Positions 43,740 through 55,366 of a stretch of 64,000 nt of DNA are shown one piece after another. Made by a program: the position numbers and the translations under genes. The notes under the pieces were generated by a model, which did not search any database, was not told the DNA's origin, and was given only the letters and a program-made list of their open reading frames with translations. Source of the DNA: Hygrophila difformis (taxonomy: Eukaryota > Streptophyta > Magnoliopsida > Lamiales > Acanthaceae); contig JAOANR010000005.1 in the NCBI GenBank assembly GCA_030278955.1, positions 911,431 to 975,430 of the forward strand. Reading direction: 5' to 3'. How positions within the stretch are numbered: position 1 is the first letter of the stretch; each line of letters begins with the position of its first letter.

Positions 43740-46090
43740 ACAATTTGTTGAAAATTTCTTTGGTGAAAATCTCATTGATAGGGGGCTAGTATAAGTGTAT
43801 AACACTATCTAATAAAAATTTGAATTTGAAATGGTTCAGTTTATATTTGTATATGTACTTTAAAAAATTACCGCTATAGGATCACCCGTAGAGTTCATAA
43901 GAATATCATCCGAAAATGTCGCATCTAATTATACATCTCCAAAATCAATATCCGTTTTACCATCACCTACATCAACTATCCATTTTGCAAATTTTCTGTC
44001 ATATATAAATTTCATTGTAAACAACAATTCTTGTGGTATCTTGAGTTAATCATTCTTAATTGCATATTAATACTTTTAGTCACATCTTACCAGTGACACA
44101 AAATATTACAACATAACTGTTCACGACTAAAAACTAATTTTGGAAGATAAAATCTGACATTCTTTAAAGATTGACATTGACGTTTGTTTATAATCATAGC
44201 AAAACAAACTGTGAGTGAGAATTTTTTCATCTCAAATCGAATAAAAAATTTGGTTAAATCAAATAGGCTCATAATCATTCTAATAATTAAGAAATTTCCA
44301 CTTTCATTGTTTCCCGAAAATTAGTTTAACCCCAATTATCTAGTTTCGCATATTGGTTACCATCAACCTACTTCCATTACATAATTTATTTGATGAATAT
44401 ATATTCTTAAGAAGCATGACTATGCAACCCTCATTCAAGTATATTTCACGATTCAGTAATCTAGAACAATTGATCCTATTTAGATATTCCAGTGAAAATA
44501 ATTCATTGATATTATCTATGATTTCATCCTTTTGACAAATATTGTTAATTGATTGTAGTAGATAGGCATTGATGTTTTGATGACTGTGAACTCACTTGTG
44601 TTTTTTTGGGAATAAAACAGATTATTTCTCAAAAAAATATTATTAAAACTGATATATATACACATTTTCATTTGTAAACATACGTTTCATGATGTAATTA
44701 TTGATTGTATCAACAATCTCATTGGTAGGGGTTAATATATAAAAATTTTTGGATTTGAAGTGGTGCAGTTTATATTTGTATAAGTACTCTCAACAATTGC
44801 CGCTATAGAATCTCGCGTAGAGTTTATAAAATTATCATCTGAAAATGTCATATCTAATTTTACATCATCAAGATTAATACCAGCTTTATCAATTACCATC
44901 ACGTACATGAAGTATTCATTGTGCAAATTTTTACCATATATAATTTTCATTGTAAATAACATTTCTTATAGTATCTTAAGTTAATCCATCTTAATTACTA
45001 TTAATACTTCGATCCCCTCTTTACAGTGACACGAGATATTGTAATATATCACTGACATGGGTAAAAACTGATTTTTGAAGATAGAGTCTAACCATTTTTA
45101 AAGGTTGACATCTACATTTTTTTTTGTTTTTTATAGTCATAGTAAAACAAACTGCGAGTAAAATTTTTGCAGACGGGCTCATAATTCAGACTGGCTCAAA
45201 ACCATTCCACTAATCATGAATTTTCATCCCAAATATTGAGCTTTGTTTTAGTGAGAAGAGAGGTTAAATAATTTTCTAAGGTAAGTTTTTTAGAGGTAAA
45301 ATTCTCATCACAATCTAGTGGAATATCAAATCTAAAGGGGGTGTATTGGATAGAGAGTCTATGATATTTTTTTAGAGTTTGAAAGTCTGAGTGTATTCAA
45401 TTTAGATTTTAAAAAGTCTTTAAAAATCTAGAGGTATTCAATACAGATTTTCAAAAGTCTTTAAAAATCTATGTGTATCCAATACGGATTTTAAAAAGTC
45501 TTTAAAATTTTGAGGTATTAAACAGTCTATGGATTTTAATTCTTCATAGACTTTAATGGATTCTTTTAAAAAATTATAACTATGAAAAATCTCTCCAAAT
45601 TTCTACGGATTTTGTCAAGTCGGTCAAACTCTATATAGAGTCTGCACAAAATCAACCTACTCTACGTGGAGTCCATAAACTTTCTAAATCAACCGACTTT
45701 TTAAAATCCATAAAAATCTAAAACGAATACACCCCCCTAAATGTGCAATCCCACCTCTTGGAATGAGTAAGGGTGCTATTCCATTGGATGCTACTGGCAG
45801 CACAATATTACATCTACCATGAAGGGCTAAACATAATATTTTGTCAACATAAATTATCGATAAATATCTTGTCAGTTCCACCACGCAAAGAAAAATTAAT
45901 CAACATCAATCACTATCAACTACAGACATTATATTATTATAAACATTCTTCTTATCATTAATCAACAAATGTTATAATTTAGCATGACCCGCTTTCATTT
46001 CTTCATTATTATAATACGTCTCTTCTAGTATCAATAGATTATTTGTTTCAGACGTTAAAACTCTATTTAGTAACAGCATTCCAGAGAAAA
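43740..46090 (-). pseudogene. Helitron PIF1-type helicase, fragmented and partly duplicated
   Basis: Pieces on the minus strand, high to low coordinate, are as follows. MKAGHAKL and INDKKNVYNNIMSVVDSD lie near 45930-46050. NIVLPVASNGIAPLLIPRGG lies near 45770, matching the usual ASSGIAALLLPGG. A C-terminal segment KFSLTVCF lies at about 45000-45170. A middle segment DSIAAIVESTYTN then PTNEIVDTINNYIM lies at 44700-44962. A C-terminal segment MKKFSLTVCFAMIINKRQCQSL follows at 44087-44280, and a further diverged middle segment at about 43740-43980. The middle and C-terminal parts therefore occur twice, about 0.95 kb apart. Many stops are present. The Rep/HUH domain was not found. Confidence 0.8.
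45336..45737. mobile_element. PIF/Harbinger-type (Tourist-like) MITE in the Helitron helicase
   Basis: The ends are AGGGGGTGTATTGGAT and, on the minus strand, GGGGGGTGTATTCGT. They are flanked by TAA at 45333-45335 and 45738-45740, a 3-bp duplication as in PIF/Harbinger. The body contains repeated TTTAAAAAGTCTTTAAAAATCT words. It is 402 bases and non-coding. Confidence 0.85.
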
Positions 46091-46511
46091 ATTTCAAACT
46101 TATAGAATTTGCAGCAATTAGGCTTTCAATATGAACTTACTTTGATCATTCACAATCACAATTTTTTGAGTATTTGTTTCTTGTCAATTATAAATCTGTT
46201 AAAGTATAGATTAATGAATTACATCATCTGTTTTTTAAGTGTTACACTTTCCCTTTTTTGGGTGTTTGGAAATAAGTATTACATTACCATATTTGAAATG
46301 TTTTGAAGGTTAATAATTTTTACTTATTATATTTAAATTATTAATTTTTTATACTCATTAAAATAAAATTCAAAAGGAATAAAGTCAAATATGACTTATT
46401 TTATTTATTTACTTACTTCAACTAAATAAATTTTATTATCTTATCTTAAATCTTGTGTCATTTCCTAGTGTTACACTTATTATAAAATGGAGGGAGTATT
46501 TCTTAAAAATA

Positions 46512-46789
46512 TTCCCTATGTTGCACTCAAAGTGTCTCATTTTGACTTTAAAGTACTGTTTATTGATCAACTTTGGCATAATGTAATCGTAATTGTATAC
46601 GGAAAAATATAGTCAAATCTGGTCTTGTTAGATTTGTCTCATTTGTCTAATCATGTGGTTTTAGAATATATATATATACATATATATTACATAATTTTTT
46701 ACATATGTACATTTTAAGATATTGTTAAACAAATGTATTGGACGACGTGTCCAAAAGTTTTGAGACATGAATAATGGGACATATGAAGT
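46512..46789. mobile_element. Degenerate Stowaway MITE
   Basis: The left end TTCCCTATGTTGCACTCAAAG and the minus-strand right end CTTCATATGTCCCATTATTC are weak Stowaway-like termini beside TA. The interior (TCTTGTTAGATTTGTCTCAT and GTGGTTTTAGAATATAT) closely resembles the Stowaway at 32665-32929. An adjoining ATGGAGGGAGTA at about 46485 suggests the end of another copy. Confidence 0.6.
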
Positions 46790-46799
46790 AGATTAAAAA

Positions 46800-47980
46800 A
46801 AATTTAAATTTTCTACTTTTAAGCCATCGCAGCCCGAATTCGGCCAAATTACCTAAATTTAGGCCCAAAATCCTTTTAATAACTCATTTGCCTAAATTAA
46901 AATATCGTGAGCCAAAAGTGGAGGGACCTCATTCTCAATGCATATTTTAGTTATTATCTCTTTACTTTATTTACTGATGGATCTATCTCCAACTATATAA
47001 TTGTTTATTACTTTTAAGAGAAGTGACATATTTTCTGAAAACCTGGCCTATATATACATTAATTAATACAAATATTTTTTATATATTCATTATTGTATCT
47101 TTTAATAATATAAATTTCATATATACACTGCAAATTCCATTTAAATTTAAAATTCCATTTTTTTTAAAAAAAGGAAAATTGTGGGAACTCTATATAAATT
47201 GGAAATTAAATAATAATTGGGATTTCCATATACATATTAACATATCTTTAACATGAAAAGATAAATCTGACGTGCAATGTACATTTTGATTACATCATTC
47301 ACCCTACAAAAAAATATAACCAAAGTTGAGATCAAACCTACACAAAATTACCTGCATTACAATATATTCACCATATTGAAATATAAACGCAACATAATTC
47401 TTAGTTGCCAGTGCAAAAGCTCGTTATAATCCTATGGTCTATAAATAAATTCTCAATGCAACATTAAAATTTAAAAAAAATAAAATAAAAAATGCAAAAT
47501 AATAAAATCTAAAACAGATAAAATAAAAAATGCAAATAAATAAAATCCAACATAGATAAAATAAAAAATACAAAAGTTTTCAAATTTTATCTTTCAAATC
47601 TTTTTTAAAAGTGAATATATATATAGTGATATGATAGGATGATAGAGTGAAAATTTATAAGTAAATGATAAATTTTATACATGATAGACTAAAATCTATA
47701 ATGGATAAATAAATATATGTGAAAATCTAAAATTAGTAAATTAAAAAATACAAAATAATATAGATAAAATAAGATACGCAAAATTTCAAATTTTGAATCT
47801 TTCAAATCTTTTTAAAAGTGAATATTGTAGGAATTTCATATATTTCAAAAACTGAAAATCTATAATAAATAAATAAATAAATGTGAAAATTTAATTAATT
47901 AAATTAAAAAAGCAAAAATTTATAAAAATTAGAAATTTGAAATGGAGACACCACATTAAATATAGGATGGGTTGTTCACT
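46800..47980. other. AT-rich Helitron interior without genes
   Basis: This is low-complexity DNA with repeated words such as ATAAAATAAAAAATGCAAA and TGAAAATCTAAAA at 47460-47900. No coding sequence is recognised. Confidence 0.5.
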
Positions 47981-48169
47981 AATGCTTTAATATATATATA
48001 GATTAAGGCCGATCAAACAAATTGTAGACAACTAACAAAGTTATGTGACAAAATTAAAATTAAAAAATTGACAAAATTACGTCACTAATTTTTTATTTTC
48101 CATTTTAAATACAATATTTAATAAAGAAATGTTTTTAGGTAGAAAGAAAATTCAGTTATTTGTGTAATT

Positions 48170-51100
48170 CTTTTTTTTTTTTTTTATGAGCCTTATATAA
48201 AGGCGAGGAAATAAGAAACAAGGAAAGACATAGGAGAGGAAAAAACAACAGATTTGGCTCCCACACACATTTGTCGACACATAGGTGTCAATGTTTTTTT
48301 TTTAAAAAAAAACAGACCAAACTAAGCTAGGAAAAGCAAAACGAAAAAAAGCTAGTACCGAAATAAATTCTTGAGACTCGTGCTGGATGCATCCGCCACC
48401 AAGTCCCCATATACCAAGTCCGGGGAAACACCCATGTATTGAAGAAATCCTCTGAAGCCGCACCATGTTCAGCAAATTTGTCTGCAACTCTATTTCCTTC
48501 ATGTATTATATGGTAAATATAGCACTTATCAAATTCCACTCGCCTGTCCCTAATTCGCTGTAGAAGGGAAGCAAAAGGATGGACTTGATCCATGGTACTG
48601 AGGGTTGCAATTGTGTCTGAAGCATCAGTGTAGCAGCAAATTTGTTTCTCTCCAAGTTGTGCAATAAAATCTAATCCCTTGGGAAGGTCCATCAATTCTG
48701 CGTTGGCGATTAAAATTACCTAGGTACCCATTGCCTCCGCCACACCAGTGCCCCTCCTCATCAAGCAGCAAAAATCCAAAACCCGATTTGCCCAGGTTAG
48801 CAAGCACGCTTCCGTCCAGGTGAAGAATAAGACCAAGGGATCCCAATGAATCAGTCGTGGTTTGGGTAATATGGACGCCAGCTCCCTTTCCGTGTAAGCT
48901 AGATCATAAGCGAGACGAAGTGTCTCTCTTTGAATGATCCAAACTGACTTTTGGTCACCTCGGAATATCCGAGCATTATGCTCCATCCAAATAGTCCACA
49001 TAGTAGCTACAAAATGTGTCCAAGAGTGCGGTACATAGCATGTAGAAAAAATCTTATATCTTTCTTTTGCGTCAGATGACAGTCAGAGGGTACCAATATA
49101 TGAAGTTTTTCCCATAAAAGACGAGCCCAAAGGCAAGAAAAAATACAATGGCTCCAATCCTCCTCCCTAATCCCGCACAACAAGCATAGCGGGGAAATGG
49201 TAAATTTACGTTTGAAACACGTGAGATTTACTGGCACTGAGTCATGGCCGATCAACCATAAAAAGAGATAGAGGTCTTCCACATCCAACTCTACCCGCCT
49301 TTACAACCTTCTCTGTTAGCTACTTTATAGACTGACGTTATTGAGTACCAACTTGTATTGGATTCCTTCCACACCCATAGATCTGCACTGATTCGTGTAA
49401 AGATGGAGGATAAACAACACAAATTTCCCTGAGTATATCATCAGGAATAGAGAAGTATATTCGTTCCCAACTCCACTCTCCCTGGTTAATAACATCTCTC
49501 ACCTGTAAATCAAGGTCGTGTGTCTCCACAATGGGAATAAAAGGCACAATATGTGAACCTTTTCACCACTCGGAGAACCAAAGGGGCCTTCCCACACCCC
49601 AATATGAAATTAAAGCCCTTTTTCAGGTAAGGTAATAGTTTATGGAACATGCACATTAGTTTAGATCTATGTCGCTACTCAAGAATCGAATTAAAGTCCA
49701 TCTCAGGCTCTGTTCCTTTTAAGAAGTTCGAGTGTAGGAAGCTCCATAATAGTTTCCCTAATAAAGCCATATTCATAAGACGAGCTTTTCGAACGCCAAG
49801 CCCCCTCCTCCTTAGGCGAAGAAATAGACTCCCACTTAACCAAATGTAAACCTTTTCCAGTTCTATCTTTCCACGCGAATTTGTTGATTTTCCTATCAAT
49901 GGAAAGACATACCGATTCGGGCAACCAATGAAGTTGCCTAAAATATGTGGGAATGGCCTCCAAGACCACTCGACATAAGGTGAGGCACCCTGCTTTGTTA
50001 AGTAGTTTGCAAGCCCATCCCCCCTTTTTCGTATCCATCTTGTCCAAGATAAAAGCAAAATCACTACATCGATGTCTTCCCATTAGCATTGGTAAACCAA
50101 ATGAAGGCCGAGGGAGTCCACAACAGCTAGCTGATGATTCTCAACAATCTAATCCTTGTCCGACTGTCGCACAGATTTAGAGATGAATAAAGAAGATTGT
50201 TGTATGTTCAGTCGGAAGCAACAGAAAACTTATTAAGTGAAAGTGAGATACTCTAAATACTTTACCTATCCGAAATAGAGCATAGTATGAGGTCATCCAC
50301 AAAGAGTAAGTGCATAACACCAACACCTGACCTAGATAAGTGAATGGTTTCCAGGTTCACTCACTCACCAACTCTTGGATTTGGAGGGATAGCTTCTCCA
50401 TAACAATGAGAAATAAATATGGCTAGATCAGGTTCCGTTGTCATAATCCTTTGCCCGGATGAAACTCTTATAATGCTTGACCACTCCATAATAACGAAAA
50501 GGTGGGAGAAGCGACGCATTTCATAAAAAGTTGCCTGACAGTGTCCGGTAGCCCCATTTCCAAGAGGCAGTGATCTAGAAAATCCTAGTGTACATTGTTA
50601 TATGCCTTAGCCACATCAATCTTGAGAATAATAGCTTTAAGACGCGAACGACAACCCGAGAGGTGGGACAACAGTTCTTGCAATGTGATTGCATTGTTCA
50701 CCAGGCCTCTCCCTATACGTTTCTGGAGGATAGGGTGGATTCTGTTAACTAAAAAATATTTTTAAGGAACTTGTACAGCATGTTACACAACGTAATAGGT
50801 CTGAATTCTTTCAAACTTGTGGGAGTTGAAATTTTTGGAATGGGGCATGTAAATGCCTTGGTCATCTCAACTGGGATATTTCTTTCTTCAAAAGCCTTTT
50901 TCACAATTTCGTACACTAAGTTACTAACTGTAGGTGAGAAACATTTAAAGAAAAAACAAGGGAAGCCGTCCCGCCCTGGAGCCGAAAATCCACTCGTACC
51001 TTTAACTGTCGCTGCCACCTTTTCAACAGAAACTTCCAGTGTACGTTTATTAGCTTTCTCAACCAAGATAGAGGGAAAGGGTGGTAATGGATCCACAATT

Positions 51101-51590
51101 CCCAAACCTTCTAGCCTCTCTTCCAAGCTTTGACTTGGGCTAACATAGATCAATAAAAAATGCTCTGGCATGGGACCTAAGTTCCTCATCTTCTTCATAC
51201 TACTCTCCATTCGGGAAGAATAAACATGGATTCGAATTCAGTGCCCCTTAGTATTGGCGCGAGCATGCAAATATGCCGTGTTCATATCCCCTAAGCGAAC
51301 CCATTATCACGCGCCCTTTGGTATTAGTGCATTTCTTCCCGAGCCAATATTGAATTAAATTCCTTGCAGAGCTCCTTTTGCAGAAGTCTCACAGAATAAA
51401 CCTTCACCAAAGTACGAGCTATCCTGGATAACCTCCTAATAATTTTGAGTTTTCTCCATTTAAAATTTCCCCCATGCTTTCTATGGAAATCCATAGAGGC
51501 ATTCTTGACTTCTTAGAGTTTATGAAGGATAGAGGAAGATTGGTTGTTCCACACTTACTCCACAACCGAGGTGTAATCTTGACTGTAATA
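48170..51590 (-). pseudogene. Decayed L1-type LINE ORF2 (relic D)
   Basis: On the minus strand the relic runs from an RT N-terminal region (KEFRPITLCNMLYKF near 50780-51210) through a ruined RT and the thumb (WKDRTGKGLHLVKW near 49830). A zf-RVT-like part (FTISPLCLLCGIREEDWSHC near 49180) and an RNase H domain (CCYTDASDTIATL and HIIHEGNRVADKFAEH, 48327-48700) follow. The 3' end carries TTTATATAAGGCTCAT and an A run (plus-strand T run 48172-48186). A short T/A-rich insertion sits at about 48240-48315. Frameshifts and stops are frequent. The protein text resembles LINE relic A, so both may belong to one family. The endonuclease and ORF1 are missing or unrecognisable. Confidence 0.85.
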
Positions 51591-52278
51591 CCCCGATAGT
51601 TGGTTATGTCGATAATATTTTTCGAAATAAATAATTGGGTATTAGTTTAGTTGGGAAATAAATTAATATTTTCCAGGGTAGAAATTTGTTTGAAAGAACG
51701 AATTATTTTCCCTTAGAAAATAATTTAAAATAAGAAGTATATTTTATAAGGGAGAATATTTTATCAAATTGAGATGAATACTTGACTATAGTATTAGTTA
51801 GGTATTACTTCTCTAACAAGTTTTATCCAGTTAACATTACTCTTTAACACAAACCATTAATAATCTATTGATAATAAGGTGTAACTTATATCCCATAGTT
51901 ACAAGAATAATTGTAATAATATTGGATTTAAATTGAATTAATCATTGTGTATTACTATTATTGTTAGCAGCTGAATAGTCATTTCCTTGTGTTATACACG
52001 GACTACTATTTATTTATTGAAAATGTATTTTCATGTATGTAAGTTTGATAGGACTCGCAAAATGATTTTTCCTACTTGTTACAACACTAAATAAGAAATT
52101 ATCTTGTAGTTAAATTATCTCAACAAATACGTTTTTAACATGTTCGAAAGAAATTTTAATCTAGAATAATACACTGCCAACAATTAAGGTTGGCAACTTT
52201 TATGGTATAGGCCGTATAGCATAAGAGACTAAACTACCAGATTTGTTTATATCTCTCCAAGAATTTTCTTTGTATACT
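51591..52278. other. AT-rich DNA, possible LTR remnant
   Basis: The stretch opens at about 51588 with TGTAATACCCCGATAGTTGG, the type of start seen on gypsy LTRs, but no matching end, primer site or coding region follows. Nothing else is recognised. Confidence 0.3.
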
Positions 52279-52465
52279 ACCTCCTTCTCGTTCATTTTGT
52301 TACGGATGGTTTTTTGGCACTATTAATTGTATAACTTTAATTCAAAATTTTATTATAGTTATGTACAAAAAAACATAATCAAGTGAGATCTTGTTAGATT
52401 CGTCTAATCTTGTAGTTTTATAATATCAACTTTTTATAATTTTTCATTGTACACAATTTAAGTTA
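52279..52465. mobile_element. Truncated Stowaway MITE
   Basis: The left end CTACCTCCTTCTCGTTCATT and interior words (GATCTTGTTAGATTCGTCTA, TAGTTTTATAATATC) match the Stowaway copies elsewhere in the window. The right end is missing where the Helitron 5' end starts at 52466. Confidence 0.6.
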
Positions 52466-52566
52466 TCTATATATATATTAAAGCATTAGTGAACAACCCA
52501 TCCTAAATTTAATGCGGTGTCTCCATTTCAAATTTGTAATTTTTATAGATTTTTGCATTTTTAATT
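52466..52566 (+). mobile_element. Second Helitron, 5' terminal fragment
   Basis: It begins TCTATATATATATTAAAGC, preceded by A. Over about 95 bases it matches, with few differences, the inverted 5' end of the Helitron at 48003. It is cut at 52567 by the gypsy LTR, and no continuation is visible before the window ends. Confidence 0.75.
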
Positions 52567-55343
52567 TGTAACACCCCGGTTTTGGTAACCCAGGCCGGGA
52601 TGCCACCGCCACACCTCCCTAGCAAGACACGGTTTCTCCGAGCTCACTAAAGAGATGCAAGGCTATGGTTTTTCAGAATTTAAAATATTCAAACAGCCCA
52701 TTCACATATAATTTAAAAATAATACATCAAAGTTGCAGCGGAAATATAAGTCGTGCAGCGGAAATAAAGTGTATGCAGCGGAATTTAAAATATAGGGCCG
52801 ACATGGCCAAAACACGGGTTAAACAGGCCCGTTCATGCGAGTCATGTAAAGTAAATAATTAAATGCCCAACATGATCCCCCAATGTATGATCATGCTCCG
52901 TACTCTGTAAAAAAAATGAACAACGGTTTTTATCAGTATTATAAAATACTGAGTAAGTCAATCCTCACATAGCAATAAAGGGGTTAGATTTTTAATAATT
53001 AAGATAAAACTTTTTGTCATGCATAAAAACATTTTATTTACCAATTTAAAAAAAATACGAATATAATTGCATACTTTAAAGACAAATTTAATTTCATAAT
53101 TAAAAATTTAAGCATGGGCAATTATTTAAGACATGATTTAAAAACATGAATAATACCGTAAGTAAATAAATAAAAATTTGAGCCTTTAAAATTTTCCCCG
53201 TTACGCCATCATCTCAACAATATATCATTTAGCCGGTGATCCGGCGGCCGCAACCAATTTCATAAATATCATTTAGCCGGTGATCCGGCGGCCGCAGCCA
53301 ATTTCATAAGTATCATATCTCATTTAGACGGTAGCCCGGCGGCCGCATCCTATCCGCCATACCCAGTACCACTCCGTCGAGCCTCGAGTAACCCATACGG
53401 ATACACCCGAGAGGGTAGGCCCGTTGGCTCTTGTAGCCAAATCCGCCATATCCAGTACCACTCCGTCGAGCCTCGAGTAACCCATACGGATACACCCGAG
53501 AGGATAGGCCCAAAAATAAGATGCCGTTTTGGCAATCTTTCGCGCGTAGTAACCAATGCCGTTTTGGCACGAAATGAATAATTAGGAGGGCACCCTGCAG
53601 AGCACTCATCCCCTAATTTTGTGTAACCAATGTAACCGATATCGTTTCAACTTTAGTGTAACGGGATTTTCAAAAATATAGCTTTATCGTATCACAAGAT
53701 TTCGATCGTTGTTTAGAAATTTCAAGATTTCACAAGTTTAAAACCGATTGATGTCACAGTTTACGCCTTTTTAGTTTAAAAATCCATTTCTTAGGCGATT
53801 GATCTGAAATTTTCACAGTAGCTCAAAAACATCCCAATGAACAACTTTCATGTTTTGAGTTTTCCGGAAAAACGATGGGAAGTATGTCAAAAATCAAGTT
53901 TTCTACACAAAAAGTATGCTGCCAGGATTCAGGTTTGACACCTCTCAAAGATTTGACTTTTTAACATATCAAATGAATTTAAAAAATTCTGAAATTTTAT
54001 ATGCACATACTAAATATGATTATATACAACTTTTGTTTAGATCATGAAGATTGGTTCGGACTAGAAATGATAGAAATAAGCTCATCAAGTTCGGTTATGA
54101 AATCTGTCAACTTTCGAAAATTCTTAAAAAAACGCAGAATATATCCGACATGATTTGGGGTATCAAAACTCGATGAAAATATCTGAAATTTTTACACAAT
54201 ATAGCTTAAGATCTTAGGATCAAAATCTTAGTTTTAAGTTTTTCGGTTTGAACACTCGAAGTAAGAGTTTTGGTCGGATTTCAGAAAACACGTATATTGG
54301 GGTTTTTAGGTTCGATTTTAACGTTTCGTTTTAGATCCAATGTTTCGGATGCCTTTAAACCACCCATATTGATATGGAAGGTATTGACTTACAGTAAGTG
54401 AGTTCTTGAATGTCCTAGGGTCGATCGATTCGTCCAAAATCACCACGAACGGATCTATGCAACACGTTCTTCTTCTCCTTAGGCCACGAACGTGTTTGCA
54501 AGTAAAGATCCGTAAGTTAGAATGTTGATTATGATCTTAAAACAATAAGGAAACTTGATTTACATCTTACCAACAATCCAAAGCCTGCAAATCCTTGATC
54601 TACACACTTCCTTGGTCGGATTTGTTTGCCGGAAAGTTGCCGGAAAGTCGCCGGAAGGTAAGAACTTTGTGGCTTTGGTTTTTGGGAGAGTTTGGGATGA
54701 AACTTGGGTGTTTATGGCTGAAATGGGGTGTTAGGAGCACCTAATATCGTCCAAGATATGCTCCCCCCGAAGTCAATCAAGATTCCCACGTTTGGGACCC
54801 AAAAAATGGCAAAATAGTCGCCAAAAACGCGTCATTGCCGACTGCTACAGTAGCATGCTACAGTAACTTTTTTTTTTAATTTTTATATATATATATATAT
54901 ATTAAGATTCTTATCTTCAAAAAAAAAATAAAAATCATAATGTGGGAATTATTTGTGATCGTTGAGACGATTCGATAAACTCGTTTCGAGTTGCTATCTT
55001 CCGATAAATAATTAATTCCGCTCTCTCGGAATTATTTCAGTTTTAATAATTAAATCCAATTCTTTATTTTTGGATTTAAATTTTCGATGGCGATTTCTCG
55101 GGTATTACAATCTGCCCTCCTTAAGAATCAACTTCGTCCCCGAAGTTGCGCGACTTATTGATCGATTGATTGATTGCGATTGTATCATTGTGTTTTGTTG
55201 TTTGATATTATTTGACTGAATCCAGAATTGAAATTTCCAAGTTGCCTACGTACCCCGTGAAGGGATCAAGTCATTACGTAGTTCAAAATAATTTGAATTT
55301 GTTTATTTATTGATTTGGGACACATAATATTCGGGTTGTTACA
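52567..55343 (-). repeat. Gypsy 3' LTR
   Basis: On the minus strand it runs from TGTAACAACCCG (55343) to GGGGTGTTACA (52567). The adjoining AGGGGGGGAGGA on the minus strand (55344-55355) would be the polypurine tract. An alternative 5' border is 55113, where TGTAATACCCGAG also sits next to a purine-rich stretch. Inside are near-perfect tandem units with ATTTAGCCGGTGATCCGGCG (53224-53335) and an approximately 88-base duplication with CAGTACCACTCCGTCGAGCC (53350-53510). Confidence 0.8.
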
Positions 55344-55366
55344 TCCTCCCCCCCTTAAGATTACAG

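Larger units (their letters stand above)
43447..48003 (-). mobile_element. Helitron, degenerate
   Basis: On the minus strand the element begins at 48003 with TCTATATATATATTAAAGC, a typical TC 5' end preceded by A. It finishes at 43447 with a hairpin CCCGTCGATCGATGGG (43458-43473), then TTATTTACTAA and a T outside. The 5'-TC, the 3' hairpin about 10 bases from CTRR, and insertion between A and T are Helitron hallmarks. Inside, on the same strand, are pieces of a PIF1-type helicase. A second copy of the same 5' end lies at 52466 on the plus strand. Long AT-rich non-coding stretches fill 46800-47980. Confidence 0.82.

Noticed and set aside
44353..44535. A small plus-strand gene
   Set aside because: It overlaps the minus-strand Helitron helicase relic and has no recognisable domain.
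47460..47900. A CRISPR-like or satellite array in the AT-rich repeats
   Set aside because: The words repeat irregularly without fixed spacers or unit length, and the DNA is a plant nuclear Helitron interior.
53313..53609. Repeated 98-residue proteins at 53313-53609 and 61639-61935
   Set aside because: Both lie in LTRs and are made by the tandem CAGTACCACTCCGTCGAGCC units; no function is implied.
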